A DNA stretch of 64,000 nt, taken from the NCBI RefSeq assembly GCF_030332225.1, contig NZ_JAOWIF010000030.1:16688-80687 (forward strand), in the 5' to 3' direction. The notes beneath the pieces are model-generated. The model saw only the letters and a list, made by a program, of their open reading frames with translations, was not told where the DNA came from and searched no databases. Positions within the stretch are counted from its first letter, which is position 1. Each line of letters opens with the position of its first letter. The position numbers were made by a program, and so were the translations under genes. Shown piece after piece: positions 17,771 to 27,973 of the stretch. Source of the stretch: Citrobacter sp. Cu233. GTDB lineage: Bacteria; Pseudomonadota; Gammaproteobacteria; Enterobacterales; Enterobacteriaceae.

Positions 17771-18334
17771 ATGAACCTTGATGACGCATCGCTGTTTCTT
17801 GACGCCATGGGGGATGTTCAACCACTGAAAGGATGCGCCGATGTTCACTGGCAGCCAACGCGTAATCTTCGTGCTCCGGCACGTATTGATACGCTGCAGC
17901 TGGATAACTTTCTCTCGACAGGTTTTCTGGATATCGTCCCGCTGAGCGTCCCGCTGGCGTTTCGTCGCGAAGGGGTACAGCATGGCGTGACTGACAAGCT
18001 GCGAACCGGGAAATATCCGCAACAAGCAAGCCTTAATCTTGTGCGACAGCCTGTTGAAATCTGCCGCCAGATGCTATTTAGCTTTATTTTACAGGCGCAG
18101 CAGGATGGGTTGCGCAACGTCCTGGTGATTCACGGTAAGGGGCGTGATGATAACTCTCATGCCAACATCGTTCGTAGCTACGTCGCGCGTTGGTTAACGG
18201 AGTTTGATGATGTGCAGGCCTTCTGCACCGCACTGCCGCACCATGGCGGCAGCGGGGCATGTTATGTGGCGCTACGTAAAACGGTACAGGCGAAACGGGA
18301 TAACTGGGAGCGCCACGCTAAACGTAGTCGCTAG
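17771..18334 (+). CDS. smrA: Smr-domain DNA endonuclease SmrA
   Basis: This 187-residue protein matches E. coli SmrA (YdaL) in length and sequence. The Smr domain (about 85-170) shows LVIHGKGRDDN and the later GGSGACYVALR block. SmrA is a nicking endonuclease in vitro with similarity to the MutS2 C-terminal domain. A ribosome site (TGGAGGATGAAAC) supports the start. It converges on dgcM. Confidence 0.93.
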   Translation: MNLDDASLFLDAMGDVQPLKGCADVHWQPTRNLRAPARIDTLQLDNFLSTGFLDIVPLSVPLAFRREGVQHGVTDKLRTGKYPQQASLNLVRQPVEICRQMLFSFILQAQQDGLRNVLVIHGKGRDDNSHANIVRSYVARWLTEFDDVQAFCTALPHHGGSGACYVALRKTVQAKRDNWERHAKRSR

Positions 18335-18346
18335 ACAGGGCAGTCA

Positions 18347-19579
18347 TCAGGCAGCCAACACTCTGTTTCTGCCTTCATTTTTGGCTTTGTACAATGCGTC
18401 GTCCACGCGCTTAAATAACTCATCAATACTTTCATTGGCTTCGTGTCGCGCCACACCAATACTGACGGTAAAGCGGGGAAGGCCAGGGAGGCTCACCTTG
18501 GCTACCGTCGCGCGTATGACTTCAGCGAGATTAAGGGCTGCATCTAAAGACGTTCGTGGCAAAAGCAGTACAAACTCTTCTCCCCCCCAACGAAAAACCA
18601 GATCGTCTTTTCTTGCACAAGATTCCAGGGTGCGTGACAGCGCGCAAAGTACATCATCCCCTTTTAAATGCCCGAAAAGATCGTTAATGCTTTTAAACCG
18701 ATCGGTGTCGATTAGCAGCAAACTGTAATCCTGCGTTAACGATGTTGTGTGTGTCTGTTCTGGCTCAGTTATCTGATAAAAATGCCGCCGGTTGAGTAAC
18801 CCGGTTAAAGCGTCATGCAAGGCGGCACGTTCCAGTTCCAGTTCCAGACGTTTTTGCTCGGTAATATCGTGAATAATGCACAGCATCAGCTTATTGCCGT
18901 AGATTTCGATAGGACCGGCATAGGTTTGTACGTGACGGGTGCTTCCATCAGCAAGTCTGTGGACAAAATGTAAAGGCTTATGGCCACCAGGTAGATGCGC
19001 AATTTTATGCATTACCGGCAATATGTGGCGCCCCAGCATATTGATTTCCCAGGTATGTTTCTGACACATCATGTCATGATCATAGCCATAGAAATTCAGG
19101 GCACTGAGGTTTGCATCCACAATCAATCCGTCGCGTGATGGATCGATAAGCAACATGGGGGCTGAGTTAGTCTGGAAAAAACGGGCATAGAATCCCTGTT
19201 TTTTCCGCTGATAGGTGGCTGAGCGACTGGCTTTCAGTCCTTGCGCTGTCGGTGTTTCAATGCCTTCATAGAGGATAACATCACCTATATCCTGAAGCGT
19301 TCTGATGGACAAACGACAGGCCAGCGCGATTTCCTCGCTTTCGCGGTAAACCGTGAGGATCTCCACTATGTCATGATGATTGCGCAAATCGCTGAGATAC
19401 ATAGGTAAATCATTTTGTGCGTGCGTGGAAAATGTGCCTTTTCTGAGAGGAGGGAAACACGGGGCCTGCATCAGTTCCCGAGCAACGGTATTGGCGAACA
19501 CCAGTTCTTCGGTATGTGGCGAAACGATCCAGACCGGAATGGTTAATAAATCCAGTGAATGCAGCTCGTTTATGCTCAT
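18347..19579 (-). CDS. dgcM: Diguanylate cyclase DgcM
   Basis: This 410-residue protein has two N-terminal PAS-like regions (about 5-105 and 120-240) and a GGDEF domain (about 245-405). The active-site loop is GGEEF at 332-336, and an RxxD inhibitory site (323-326) precedes it, so it is predicted to be active and product-inhibited. In E. coli DgcM drives CsgD and curli expression together with PdeR and MlrA. The start at 19579 (MSINELHS) matches the E. coli length and has GGGATTATC upstream; seven extra codons are open. The MHYT-GGDEF-EAL gene lies 67 bp upstream on the same strand. Confidence 0.93.
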   Translation of the reverse strand: MSINELHSLDLLTIPVWIVSPHTEELVFANTVARELMQAPCFPPLRKGTFSTHAQNDLPMYLSDLRNHHDIVEILTVYRESEEIALACRLSIRTLQDIGDVILYEGIETPTAQGLKASRSATYQRKKQGFYARFFQTNSAPMLLIDPSRDGLIVDANLSALNFYGYDHDMMCQKHTWEINMLGRHILPVMHKIAHLPGGHKPLHFVHRLADGSTRHVQTYAGPIEIYGNKLMLCIIHDITEQKRLELELERAALHDALTGLLNRRHFYQITEPEQTHTTSLTQDYSLLLIDTDRFKSINDLFGHLKGDDVLCALSRTLESCARKDDLVFRWGGEEFVLLLPRTSLDAALNLAEVIRATVAKVSLPGLPRFTVSIGVARHEANESIDELFKRVDDALYKAKNEGRNRVLAA

Positions 19580-19646
19580 CGATAATCCCGTTATCTTCAT
19601 ATGCTGTGTTGCCGGTTTATTGGCGAATTTTTTTAATTATGCAATC

Positions 19647-21773
19647 TCACAATGTTATTGATTGTCGGTGAGACAATGGTTGTACCGTTGGTTTTACTTT
19701 TGTGGTGTTTTCAGTTTGTATCAATTCATAGATTTTATGTGCTGGCAGCGGTTTCGCATACAGGAAACCTTGCAGCACACCGCAGCCCATTTGGGTTAAC
19801 AGCGTTTCCTGCTCCTGGGTCTCGATACCCTCCGCCACAACGCACATATTCATAGAGTGCGCTATGTCAATAATAGTAGACACGATTTTTGTATTTTTGC
19901 TGTTCTCACTAATATCTTTGACAAATATTCTGTCTATTTTTAATTCTCGCGCCGGAAGTGATTTCAGCATCAATATATTTGAATAACCGGTGCCAAAATC
20001 ATCAATAGAAACGGTGATCCCCAAATCGGCAAACGCGTTCAGGACCTCCACGCTGCGTTTTAAGTTTTTAAGTGCCGTACTTTCAGTCAGTTCCAGCGTG
20101 AGATGTGCTGGTGAAAACTGATATTGCGCCAGGGTGTTGCAAACTATATCGACAATATCAGGTTGTTCAAACTGGGCCGGTGACAGATTAACGGCAAGAG
20201 TCCACTCTGTGTGGCCTTGTGACTTCCATTGATATAACTGACGGCATGACTGCTGGAGAACCCAGGTACCGACAGGAATAATCAGACCCGTTTCTTCAAG
20301 TGCGGGCAGGAATTCAGCCGGTAGCAAAATGCCGCGTTCAGGATGATGCCAGCGTAACAACGCTTCAAAACCCGTCAGAGAGTGATCCCCGGCGGTGTAT
20401 TTAGGTTGATACCATAATTCGAATTGATTCCGCTCAAGCGCTTGTGACAGTTCCTGCAAGAACGTTGGTGGCGTATCAGCGATAGCCTCCATCTCTGGGG
20501 TATATATCGCCCAGCCGTTTCTGCCAGCCTGTTTGACATGATACATCGCAGTATCGGCTTTTACTTTTAGCTCATGTAACGTTGAGCCGTGTTCGGGATA
20601 AAGACTGCTTCCCGCGCTTAGCGAAACACGGATGGTATGTCCAAACAGTGTAAAAGGTTCTTTGACGGCGCTGGCAATGCCGCTCATCAGCACCGAAATT
20701 GCTTCCCGGTTGCTGTTTGGCACCAGCAGAATAAATTCATCACCGCCCAGCCGCGCCAGCGTCATTGTGTCATCAAGGCAGCTGTATATGCGTTGCGTGC
20801 TGGCGATAAGCAACTGATCGCCAATGTGATGGCCCCAGGTGTCGTTTACGATTTTGAATCGGTCAAGGTCGATAAAGACCAGGGCGAAGTGTTGTTGATG
20901 CAGTTTGGAATGACGCAGGCAGGTCTGTAAGCAGGCGTCTATTTGCGTTCGATTGGCAAGGCCGGTCAGCGCATCGAAGTGGACCTGGTGCTCAAGCTGG
21001 CAGTTCAGTTGATGCAGATTATCGGCCAGTCTTGAGGTGCGTAGCTGAGAATCTACCATCGAAATGACCAGCATAATACCCAGAATCACCAGCGTGACGG
21101 CGCAGACCCAGATAGAGAGTTCCAGTGTGCTCAGTCCATCGTGCGTAGTGTGTCCGAAATGAGTGAAGGTGGCCGCCCCCATCCCGGTGTAATGCATTGA
21201 GGCAATCGCCAGTGCCATTACCAGAGCGGCAATAAGTCGGTTTATTAATGCGCGTCGGGTATTTTGACGCAAATGAAAAGCTAACCACAGACCGATCCCT
21301 GACGCGATAATGGCAATGACCACGGAAAGCAAAATGAGTGAGAACTGCCAGTGGATAGCAACATGTTCAACGATTGCGACCATACCAACGTAGTGCATGG
21401 TTACAACACCGGTGCTTAATAGGCTTGTTGCAACAATAAGCCGCCTGGTCGAAAGCGTTTGACCTGATATTGCAATATTGATGGCAAGCGTCGCGGAAAT
21501 GAGTGCGATCAAAAATGAAAATGCCGTGAGTGAAAAGTGATAATTAATCGGCATACTCATTTTCATGGCCAGCATGCCAATAAAATGCATCGACCAGATC
21601 CCCATCCCCAGCGTTGCCCCGCCAGATAAACGCCAGAAAGTCGATTCCCGACGACTGGAGATCGCCACTTTCCCTGCGCTATCGAGGGCAATAAACGAAG
21701 CAATGAATGCGACAACAAAGGAAATCCCAATCAGTACAGGGTCCCACGACACGTGCAACATCTTACTACCCAT
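19647..21773 (-). CDS. MHYT-GGDEF-EAL cyclic-di-GMP membrane protein
   Basis: This 708-residue membrane protein has seven predicted helices with three MHYT motifs (SMHFIGM 61-67, TMHYVGM 125-131, SMHYTGM 192-198), proposed to bind copper and sense O2, CO or NO. Then come a GGDEF domain with intact GGDEF at 343-347 and an EAL domain with EAL at 470-472 and DDFGTGYSN. Both enzymatic signatures look complete, so it may make or degrade cyclic-di-GMP. The ATG at 21773 has a weak ribosome site; a second ATG four codons in (MLHVSW) is equally possible. K-12 has no gene here between dgcM and zntB. Confidence 0.92.
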   Translation of the reverse strand: MGSKMLHVSWDPVLIGISFVVAFIASFIALDSAGKVAISSRRESTFWRLSGGATLGMGIWSMHFIGMLAMKMSMPINYHFSLTAFSFLIALISATLAINIAISGQTLSTRRLIVATSLLSTGVVTMHYVGMVAIVEHVAIHWQFSLILLSVVIAIIASGIGLWLAFHLRQNTRRALINRLIAALVMALAIASMHYTGMGAATFTHFGHTTHDGLSTLELSIWVCAVTLVILGIMLVISMVDSQLRTSRLADNLHQLNCQLEHQVHFDALTGLANRTQIDACLQTCLRHSKLHQQHFALVFIDLDRFKIVNDTWGHHIGDQLLIASTQRIYSCLDDTMTLARLGGDEFILLVPNSNREAISVLMSGIASAVKEPFTLFGHTIRVSLSAGSSLYPEHGSTLHELKVKADTAMYHVKQAGRNGWAIYTPEMEAIADTPPTFLQELSQALERNQFELWYQPKYTAGDHSLTGFEALLRWHHPERGILLPAEFLPALEETGLIIPVGTWVLQQSCRQLYQWKSQGHTEWTLAVNLSPAQFEQPDIVDIVCNTLAQYQFSPAHLTLELTESTALKNLKRSVEVLNAFADLGITVSIDDFGTGYSNILMLKSLPARELKIDRIFVKDISENSKNTKIVSTIIDIAHSMNMCVVAEGIETQEQETLLTQMGCGVLQGFLYAKPLPAHKIYELIQTENTTKVKPTVQPLSHRQSITL

Positions 21774-22172
21774 CGATAAAAAACCGTGATGATAAATCTA
21801 GCAGATTCTGTCCAGTTAACCTGGTAAAACCAGACGCGTTGTTATTTTCCTGTCAACAGTATTAGTCTGAGTCGCTATAACAGTGGAATATGTGATGCTC
21901 GCTTATGAAAACATTCACCATATTTATGATTTGGCGTATTTTTGTTCACGTTGGGCACTGAGTGACAATAGTCTGGCAACTGGCGTGAACGCCAGGTTAT
22001 GCAGGATAAACAACCAGACTAATGTAAACTGGTGGTGTGATAGAGTGCCTTAAGTGAAAAGGCGACATGCTCTCATTAAAAGTGGAACTTTCGGTATCGC
22101 GGAATGGCAATCTGCATTGCAGGTGCTATAAAAAATAATACTCCGCGTTATTCTTTGGCAGGCAGGATTAAA
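21774..22172. other. Divergent promoter region between the MHYT gene and the MCP gene
   Basis: This is a 400-bp spacer with no credible ORF. I looked for a flagellar sigma-28 promoter upstream of the MCP gene and found no convincing match. Confidence 0.5.
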
Positions 22173-23339
22173 ATGTTAAATAATATAAGCGTCAGGACGT
22201 TTATTATTTTATTTCTGGTATGTACCATAGTTGCCCTCAATATCGTTGAGGTAATATTATCTGCAGGTTTTGATGTCATTATTGGCACCGATGTGGTTTG
22301 TACTATTTCACTATTATATTTATGGTGGTATATGACAAAATATCTCGTCGTGCCGATTAATACGGTAAAAGAAAGCATTGAAGAGGTGACCGCAGGGAAT
22401 CTGGCGATGAGTATTCCTGAGTTCGGAAATAACTGTGCTGGCAGACTTATTCCGGGAATTAACAGTCTGGCAAGTAACATTTCCACCTTAGTCAGTGAGA
22501 TCAGAACCTCTTCGCGTACCGTGATGACGCTTTCTGAACAGCTCGCAGAGCGTAGTGCCGAATTGTCAGTAAAAACGGAACAGCAGTCTGGCGCGTTAAT
22601 GCAAACAGCTGCGAATATGGATGAGATAGCGGTTAGTACACGCAACAATGCAGAGAATACGCAAATGGCGAGCGCCCAGGCAAATATTGCGACACAATCT
22701 GCTCGTCAGGGAGGCGATTTAATGGTGCAGGTCGCTACCAATATGCGCTCGATCACCGACTGCGCCCAGCAGATGACTGAAATTATCGCATTAATCGATG
22801 GTATTGCATTCCAGACGAATATTCTGGCATTGAATGCGGCGGTTGAGGCGGCGAGAGCCGGCGAACATGGTAAAGGTTTTTCTGTCGTTGCAGGTGAAGT
22901 GAGAATATTGGCACATCGTAGCGCAGAAGCGGCAAAAAGTATTAAACGGCTTATCGATGAAACGCATCACAATGTCCAGCAGGGTGCGGCGGTTGTACGT
23001 GAAGCCGAAAAGAACATGCAGGATATTGTGGGTGGCGCAGGGCAATTAAATCAGCTGATGGCGGAGATATTAACAACCACACGGGAACAGGAAAATGGGA
23101 TCATCAGAATTACCCAGGCTCTGACCGAACTGGAAAACGTGACGCAAAGTAATGTCAGTATGGTCGATGAGTTATCTGATTCGTCCGGTATCCTGAAAAG
23201 CCAGGTGAATGATCTTCTGTCACGCACACATAAATTTCGCTTAAGTAATAACATATCTGTCGAAACAACCACGCTTTTGCATCGAGATTCCTCCGTCTCC
23301 GGACTACGCCAACGGGTTAAATACGGTTCTTCATTTTAA
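22173..23339 (+). CDS. Methyl-accepting chemotaxis protein without a periplasmic sensor domain
   Basis: This 388-residue protein has two hydrophobic segments close together (about 7-27 and 35-52) with almost no periplasmic loop, a HAMP region, then a long coiled-coil signalling domain. The tip has the conserved [20 protein letters not shown] and [15 protein letters not shown] blocks. The C-terminus lacks the NWETF-type CheR/CheB pentapeptide. It cannot bind a periplasmic ligand as Tar or Tsr do, so it may sense membrane or cytoplasmic state. I chose the ATG at 22173 (MLNNISVRT) because AGGA precedes it; 23 upstream codons are open but not family-like. Confidence 0.88.
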   Translation: MLNNISVRTFIILFLVCTIVALNIVEVILSAGFDVIIGTDVVCTISLLYLWWYMTKYLVVPINTVKESIEEVTAGNLAMSIPEFGNNCAGRLIPGINSLASNISTLVSEIRTSSRTVMTLSEQLAERSAELSVKTEQQSGALMQTAANMDEIAVSTRNNAENTQMASAQANIATQSARQGGDLMVQVATNMRSITDCAQQMTEIIALIDGIAFQTNILALNAAVEAARAGEHGKGFSVVAGEVRILAHRSAEAAKSIKRLIDETHHNVQQGAAVVREAEKNMQDIVGGAGQLNQLMAEILTTTREQENGIIRITQALTELENVTQSNVSMVDELSDSSGILKSQVNDLLSRTHKFRLSNNISVETTTLLHRDSSVSGLRQRVKYGSSF

Positions 23340-23360
23340 GATTCAACATCTGCTGGCAAC

Positions 23361-23390
23361 AGCGCCGAACCCGTCGGCGCTTTTCATTTT
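23361..23390 (+). terminator. Intrinsic terminator of the MCP gene
   Basis: The stem AGCGCCGA/TCGGCGCT with a 5-nt loop is followed by TTTCATTTTC, 21 bp after the MCP stop codon. Confidence 0.8.
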
Positions 23391-23445
23391 CTTGAACACT
23401 TTTATGAATCATTTCAGCATAATGGGACAATACGATATTGCTTAA

Positions 23446-24480
<1,035 letters not shown>

Positions 24481-24526
24481 CAACTACGTTTTTTAGCGAC
24501 TTTCGTGAGTGAAAACGGCGAAGTTT

Positions 24527-24540
24527 TTGAGCGAGGTCAA
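24527..24540 (+). promoter_or_regulatory. FNR box of the fnrS promoter
   Basis: TTGAGCGAGGTCAA is centred about 42 bp upstream of the predicted FnrS start, the class II activator position. CAATAT at 24563-24568 serves as the -10 element. FNR (and ArcA) activation of fnrS is established in E. coli. Confidence 0.8.
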
Positions 24541-24575
24541 TAAACCATCTACCTATTCGGGGCAATATCTCTCTC

Positions 24576-24697
24576 GCAGGTGAATGCAACGTCAAGCGAT
24601 GGGCGTTGCGCTCCATATTGTCTTACTTCCTTTTTTGAATTACTGCATAGCACAATTGATTCGTACGACGCCGACTTAGATTAGTCGGCTTTTTTTT
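24576..24697 (+). ncRNA. fnrS: FNR-dependent small RNA FnrS
   Basis: The 122-nt segment starts GCAGGTGAATGCAACG and ends in an intrinsic terminator (stem GCCGACT...AGTCGGC followed by eight T). Length, 5' region and single-stranded targeting segments match E. coli FnrS, an Hfq-binding RNA made anaerobically that represses genes of aerobic metabolism and oxidative stress. A few terminator-loop bases differ from E. coli. The FNR box is correctly placed upstream. Confidence 0.95.
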
Positions 24698-24755
24698 GCC
24701 TGCAGGAAACCAGCGTCTACCCTAAAAGGGTCAGTCTGAATCACTGGAGGGTAAT

Positions 24756-24938
24756 ATGACCTGCTTATTCGCCCCGTTGCCGTTGCAACGCCCCCATTCC
24801 GATACTGTCCCCACCGATCCGGTTCCGATTCCCGATTCCATACCTCGTCCGCAACCTATGCCAGACCCGTCACCGGATGAAGAACCGATTAAATTGTCGC
24901 ATCACGGGCGCAGATCTGCGAGGATACGCGCCTGCTGA
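24756..24938 (+). CDS. Small proline-rich protein, unknown function
   Basis: This 60-residue protein has a proline-rich middle: residues about 22-42 alternate proline with charged or polar residues (DPVPIPDSIPRPQP, DPSPDEEP). It has a basic C-terminal tail. TGGAGGG lies just upstream of the ATG, a strong ribosome site, and the composition is coding-like. There is no membrane segment. It sits between FnrS and dbpA. I do not recognise a characterised family, though similar small ORFs may exist at this locus in relatives. Confidence 0.6.
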   Translation: MTCLFAPLPLQRPHSDTVPTDPVPIPDSIPRPQPMPDPSPDEEPIKLSHHGRRSARIRAC

Positions 24939-24966
24939 ATGTGAGTTTTTACCGCGAGATTAAATT

Positions 24967-26340
24967 GTGACCGCTTTTTCAACCCTGAATGTTTTGCCTG
25001 CCGCCCAACTCGAGAATCTTAATGAGCTGGGTTATCTTGAAATGACGCCTGTTCAGGCTGCCGCGTTGCCGGCAATCCTGGCAGGAAAAGATGTTCGCGT
25101 GCAGGCAAAAACCGGCAGTGGCAAAACGGCCGCGTTTGGTCTTGGCCTGTTACAGCATATTGATGCTGCGCTTTTTCAGACTCAGTCGCTGGTATTGTGC
25201 CCGACACGCGAACTGGCTGACCAGGTCGCCGGTGAATTGCGTCGATTGGCGCGTTTTCTGCCAAATACCAAAATTTTAACGCTGTGCGGTGGTCAGCCCT
25301 TTGGCGCGCAGCGTGATTCTCTGCAACATGCCCCACATATTATTGTTGCCACGCCGGGGCGTTTACTCGATCACCTGCAAAAAGGTACTGTCTCCCTTGA
25401 GGCGTTGAATACACTGGTGATGGATGAAGCCGACCGGATGCTGGATATGGGATTTAGTGATGCAATTGATGACGTGATCCGTTTTGCGCCAGCGTCACGT
25501 CAGACATTGCTGTTTTCCGCAACCTGGCCGGAAGCGATTGCCGCGATCAGTGGTCGCGTGCAGAACAATCCGTTAACGATTGAGATTGATACAGTCGATG
25601 CGTTGCCAGCGATTGAACAACAATTCTTTGAAATCTCCTCACACGGCAAAATTCCGCTGTTGCAAAAATTGCTTAGCCAGCATCAGCCGGCATCATGTGT
25701 GGTTTTCTGTAACACCAAAAAAGACTGCCAGGCTGTTTGTGATGCACTGAACGCAGCAGGGCAAAGCGCCTTATCGCTTCATGGCGATCTTGAGCAACGA
25801 GATCGGGACCAGACGCTGGTACGTTTTGCCAACGGCAGCGCTCGTGTTCTGGTTGCCACCGATGTGGCGGCGCGTGGCCTGGATATTAAATCGCTCGAGC
25901 TGGTGGTTAACTTTGAACTGGCATGGGATCCGGAAGTTCATGTACACCGTATTGGACGTACTGCCCGTGCGGGTAACAGTGGCCTGGCGATTAGCTTCTG
26001 TGCGCCGGAAGAAGCGCAACGTGCCAATATTCTGTCCGAGATGCTGCAACTGAAGCTGAACTGGCTACCTGCACCAGGTAATGGCTCAATTCTGCCGCTG
26101 GAAGCTGAGATGGTGACGCTGTGCATCGATGGCGGTAAAAAAGCTAAAATGCGGCCTGGTGATGTATTAGGGGCGTTGACCGGAGATATTGGTCTGGACG
26201 GGGCAGATATCGGCAAGATTGCCGTTCATCCGGCGCATGTCTACGTGGCCGTTCGCCAGTCTGTGGCACATAAAGCGTGGAAGCAACTGCAGAACGGTAA
26301 GATCAAAGGCAAGAATTGCCGGGTTCGTCTATTAAAATAA
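24967..26340 (+). CDS. dbpA: ATP-dependent RNA helicase DbpA
   Basis: This 457-residue DEAD-box helicase is activated by hairpin 92 of 23S rRNA and acts in large-subunit assembly. Motifs include the Q motif (MTPVQAAALP), walker A (AKTGSGKT), DEAD (MDEAD), SAT and HRIGRTARAG. The C-terminal RNA-binding domain (about 380-457) gives specificity. The start is GTG at 24967 and yields the E. coli N-terminus MTAFSTLNVL. Confidence 0.96.
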   Translation: MTAFSTLNVLPAAQLENLNELGYLEMTPVQAAALPAILAGKDVRVQAKTGSGKTAAFGLGLLQHIDAALFQTQSLVLCPTRELADQVAGELRRLARFLPNTKILTLCGGQPFGAQRDSLQHAPHIIVATPGRLLDHLQKGTVSLEALNTLVMDEADRMLDMGFSDAIDDVIRFAPASRQTLLFSATWPEAIAAISGRVQNNPLTIEIDTVDALPAIEQQFFEISSHGKIPLLQKLLSQHQPASCVVFCNTKKDCQAVCDALNAAGQSALSLHGDLEQRDRDQTLVRFANGSARVLVATDVAARGLDIKSLELVVNFELAWDPEVHVHRIGRTARAGNSGLAISFCAPEEAQRANILSEMLQLKLNWLPAPGNGSILPLEAEMVTLCIDGGKKAKMRPGDVLGALTGDIGLDGADIGKIAVHPAHVYVAVRQSVAHKAWKQLQNGKIKGKNCRVRLLK

Positions 26341-26376
26341 ATGTCCGCAGGAGTGCCTGATGGTGCTCTGCAGTAG

Positions 26377-26406
26377 GCCGGATACGGCATTTACGTCGTA
26401 TCCGGC
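26377..26406. repeat. REP-type palindrome between dbpA and ttcA
   Basis: The arms GCCGGATACG and CGTATCCGGC lie between the convergent genes dbpA and ttcA. This is a typical enterobacterial repetitive extragenic palindrome that can also act in termination. Confidence 0.8.
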
Positions 26407-26416
26407 ATTCTCTACA

Positions 26417-27352
26417 TTACTTCACTTCCACCACGTTCAGACGCAATTCATCTAACTGGTTTTCATCTTCTTCCGGCTGCCATCCTGCAGGTTGCAGTGG
26501 GATCTCTTCACGATCGAATGCCAGATCACCGCCATCTACCACTTCTGAGCCGTGTTTGATGCCTTTAAAATCGAACAGATTGATATCGCTCAGGTGAGAA
26601 GGCACCACATTCTGCATCGCACTGAACATCGTTTCAATACGACCTGGATAGCGCTTGTCCCAGTCACGCAGCATATCAGCGATCACCTGACGTTGCAGGT
26701 TAGGCTGTGAACCACACAGGTTGCACGGAATAATCGGGAATCCTTTCGCTTCAGAGAAACGCTCAATATCTTTTTCGCGGCAATAGGCCAGCGGACGGAT
26801 CACAATATGCTTACCATCATCGCTCATCAGCTTAGGCGGCATACCTTTCATTTTTCCGCCGTAGAACATGTTTAAAAACAGTGTTTGCAGGATGTCGTCG
26901 CGATGGTGTCCCAGCGCAATTTTGGTCGCACCTAATTCGGTTGCCGTGCGGTACAAAATGCCGCGGCGCAGTCGGGAACAGAGTGAGCAGGTCGTTTTGC
27001 CTTCAGGGATTTTATCTTTGACGATCCCGTAGGTATTTTCTTCGACAATTTTATACTCAACACCCAGTTGTTCCAGATACTCCGGCAGGATGTGCTCCGG
27101 GAAGCCCGGTTGTTTTTGATCCAAATTTACGGCGACCAACGAGAAACTGATCGGGGCGCTTTGCTGCAAATTCCGCAGGATTTCCAGCATGGTGTAGCTA
27201 TCTTTCCCACCGGAAAGACACACCATAATGCGATCGCCGTCTTCTATCATATTGAAATCGGCAATAGCTTCACCCACATTACGGCGCAGGCGTTTCTGTA
27301 ATTTGTTCAGGTTGTATTGTTCTTTCTTTGTAACTTGTTGATTATCTTGCAT
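26417..27352 (-). CDS. ttcA: tRNA 2-thiocytidine(32) synthetase TtcA
   Basis: This 311-residue enzyme thiolates cytidine 32 of several tRNAs using ATP and a [4Fe-4S] cluster. It shows the PP-loop SGGKDSYT and two CxxC pairs (CSLCSR and CNLCGS). The start at 27352 ([12 protein letters not shown]) matches E. coli; 14 upstream codons are open. In K-12 this gene is the insertion site of the Rac prophage; here an integrase fragment lies 50 bp upstream of its 5' end. Confidence 0.96.
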   Translation of the reverse strand: MQDNQQVTKKEQYNLNKLQKRLRRNVGEAIADFNMIEDGDRIMVCLSGGKDSYTMLEILRNLQQSAPISFSLVAVNLDQKQPGFPEHILPEYLEQLGVEYKIVEENTYGIVKDKIPEGKTTCSLCSRLRRGILYRTATELGATKIALGHHRDDILQTLFLNMFYGGKMKGMPPKLMSDDGKHIVIRPLAYCREKDIERFSEAKGFPIIPCNLCGSQPNLQRQVIADMLRDWDKRYPGRIETMFSAMQNVVPSHLSDINLFDFKGIKHGSEVVDGGDLAFDREEIPLQPAGWQPEEDENQLDELRLNVVEVK

Positions 27353-27401
27353 TATTACCGTTCTCAAAAACCAAAAGGAGCATATAAGGGGCAAACTTCC
27401 A

Positions 27402-27824
27402 TCACAGGGCGAGTTTGTTATTCAACATTGCAACCCGATCGCCATTCATTTTTTCAATCCATGTACTGTAGGCGTCGTACACCATTTGCGCGTTTTCATG
27501 CCCCATCTGATTAGCTATAAATGATGGGTTTGCTCCAGCCGATAACAGCCAGCAGGCAAAAGTATGCCGCGTATGGTACGGATTACGGCGACGAATACCA
27601 GCACGTTTTACAGCGGCGTTCCATCTCGCACCGATGCTACTCATAGAGTAGTAAGGTTTTTGCTCTCCTTTTCGCATCCGGGGCATAAAAACAAAGTGTA
27701 CGCGTTGGTTTTCGGTCTTACCGTACTCTCTATGGTGGAACACTGGCTGTAGGGCAATCACTTCACGCTGAGCGTTGAGTGCATCCAGTGCAGCTGTAAA
27801 TAGACCCGTTTTAGTTCCAGGCAT
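27402..27824 (-). pseudogene. C-terminal remnant of a phage-type tyrosine integrase
   Basis: The 140 residues cover only the catalytic C-terminus of a lambda-type integrase. Visible are the PYHTRHTFACWLLSAG block (Arg86), MGH (His109) and a probable nucleophile Tyr119 in VYDAYSTWI. The N-terminal arm-binding and core-binding parts (about 200 residues) are missing, and no phage genes follow, so this is what remains after prophage loss. It is not a fragment of K-12 Rac IntR, whose sequence differs as I recall it. Its position beside ttcA fits the known attachment locus. Confidence 0.8.
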
Positions 27825-27973
27825 TTTTTGAGAACCCGGCCAAATTATCAGCAGGGTATTGCAGAAGTGAACTAATTAGCAGGTATTTCGTGTAAATCTG
27901 ATATTGTGCCATTGTTGTATGCACTGGCAGTAAATGAGTTTTTGAGCCCGAGGTTAACGTCTTGGGTTTTTGC

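Noticed and set aside
21774..22172. Flagellar sigma-28 promoter for the MCP gene
   Set aside because: I looked for TAAAGTTT-N11-GCCGATAA and found only poor partial matches.
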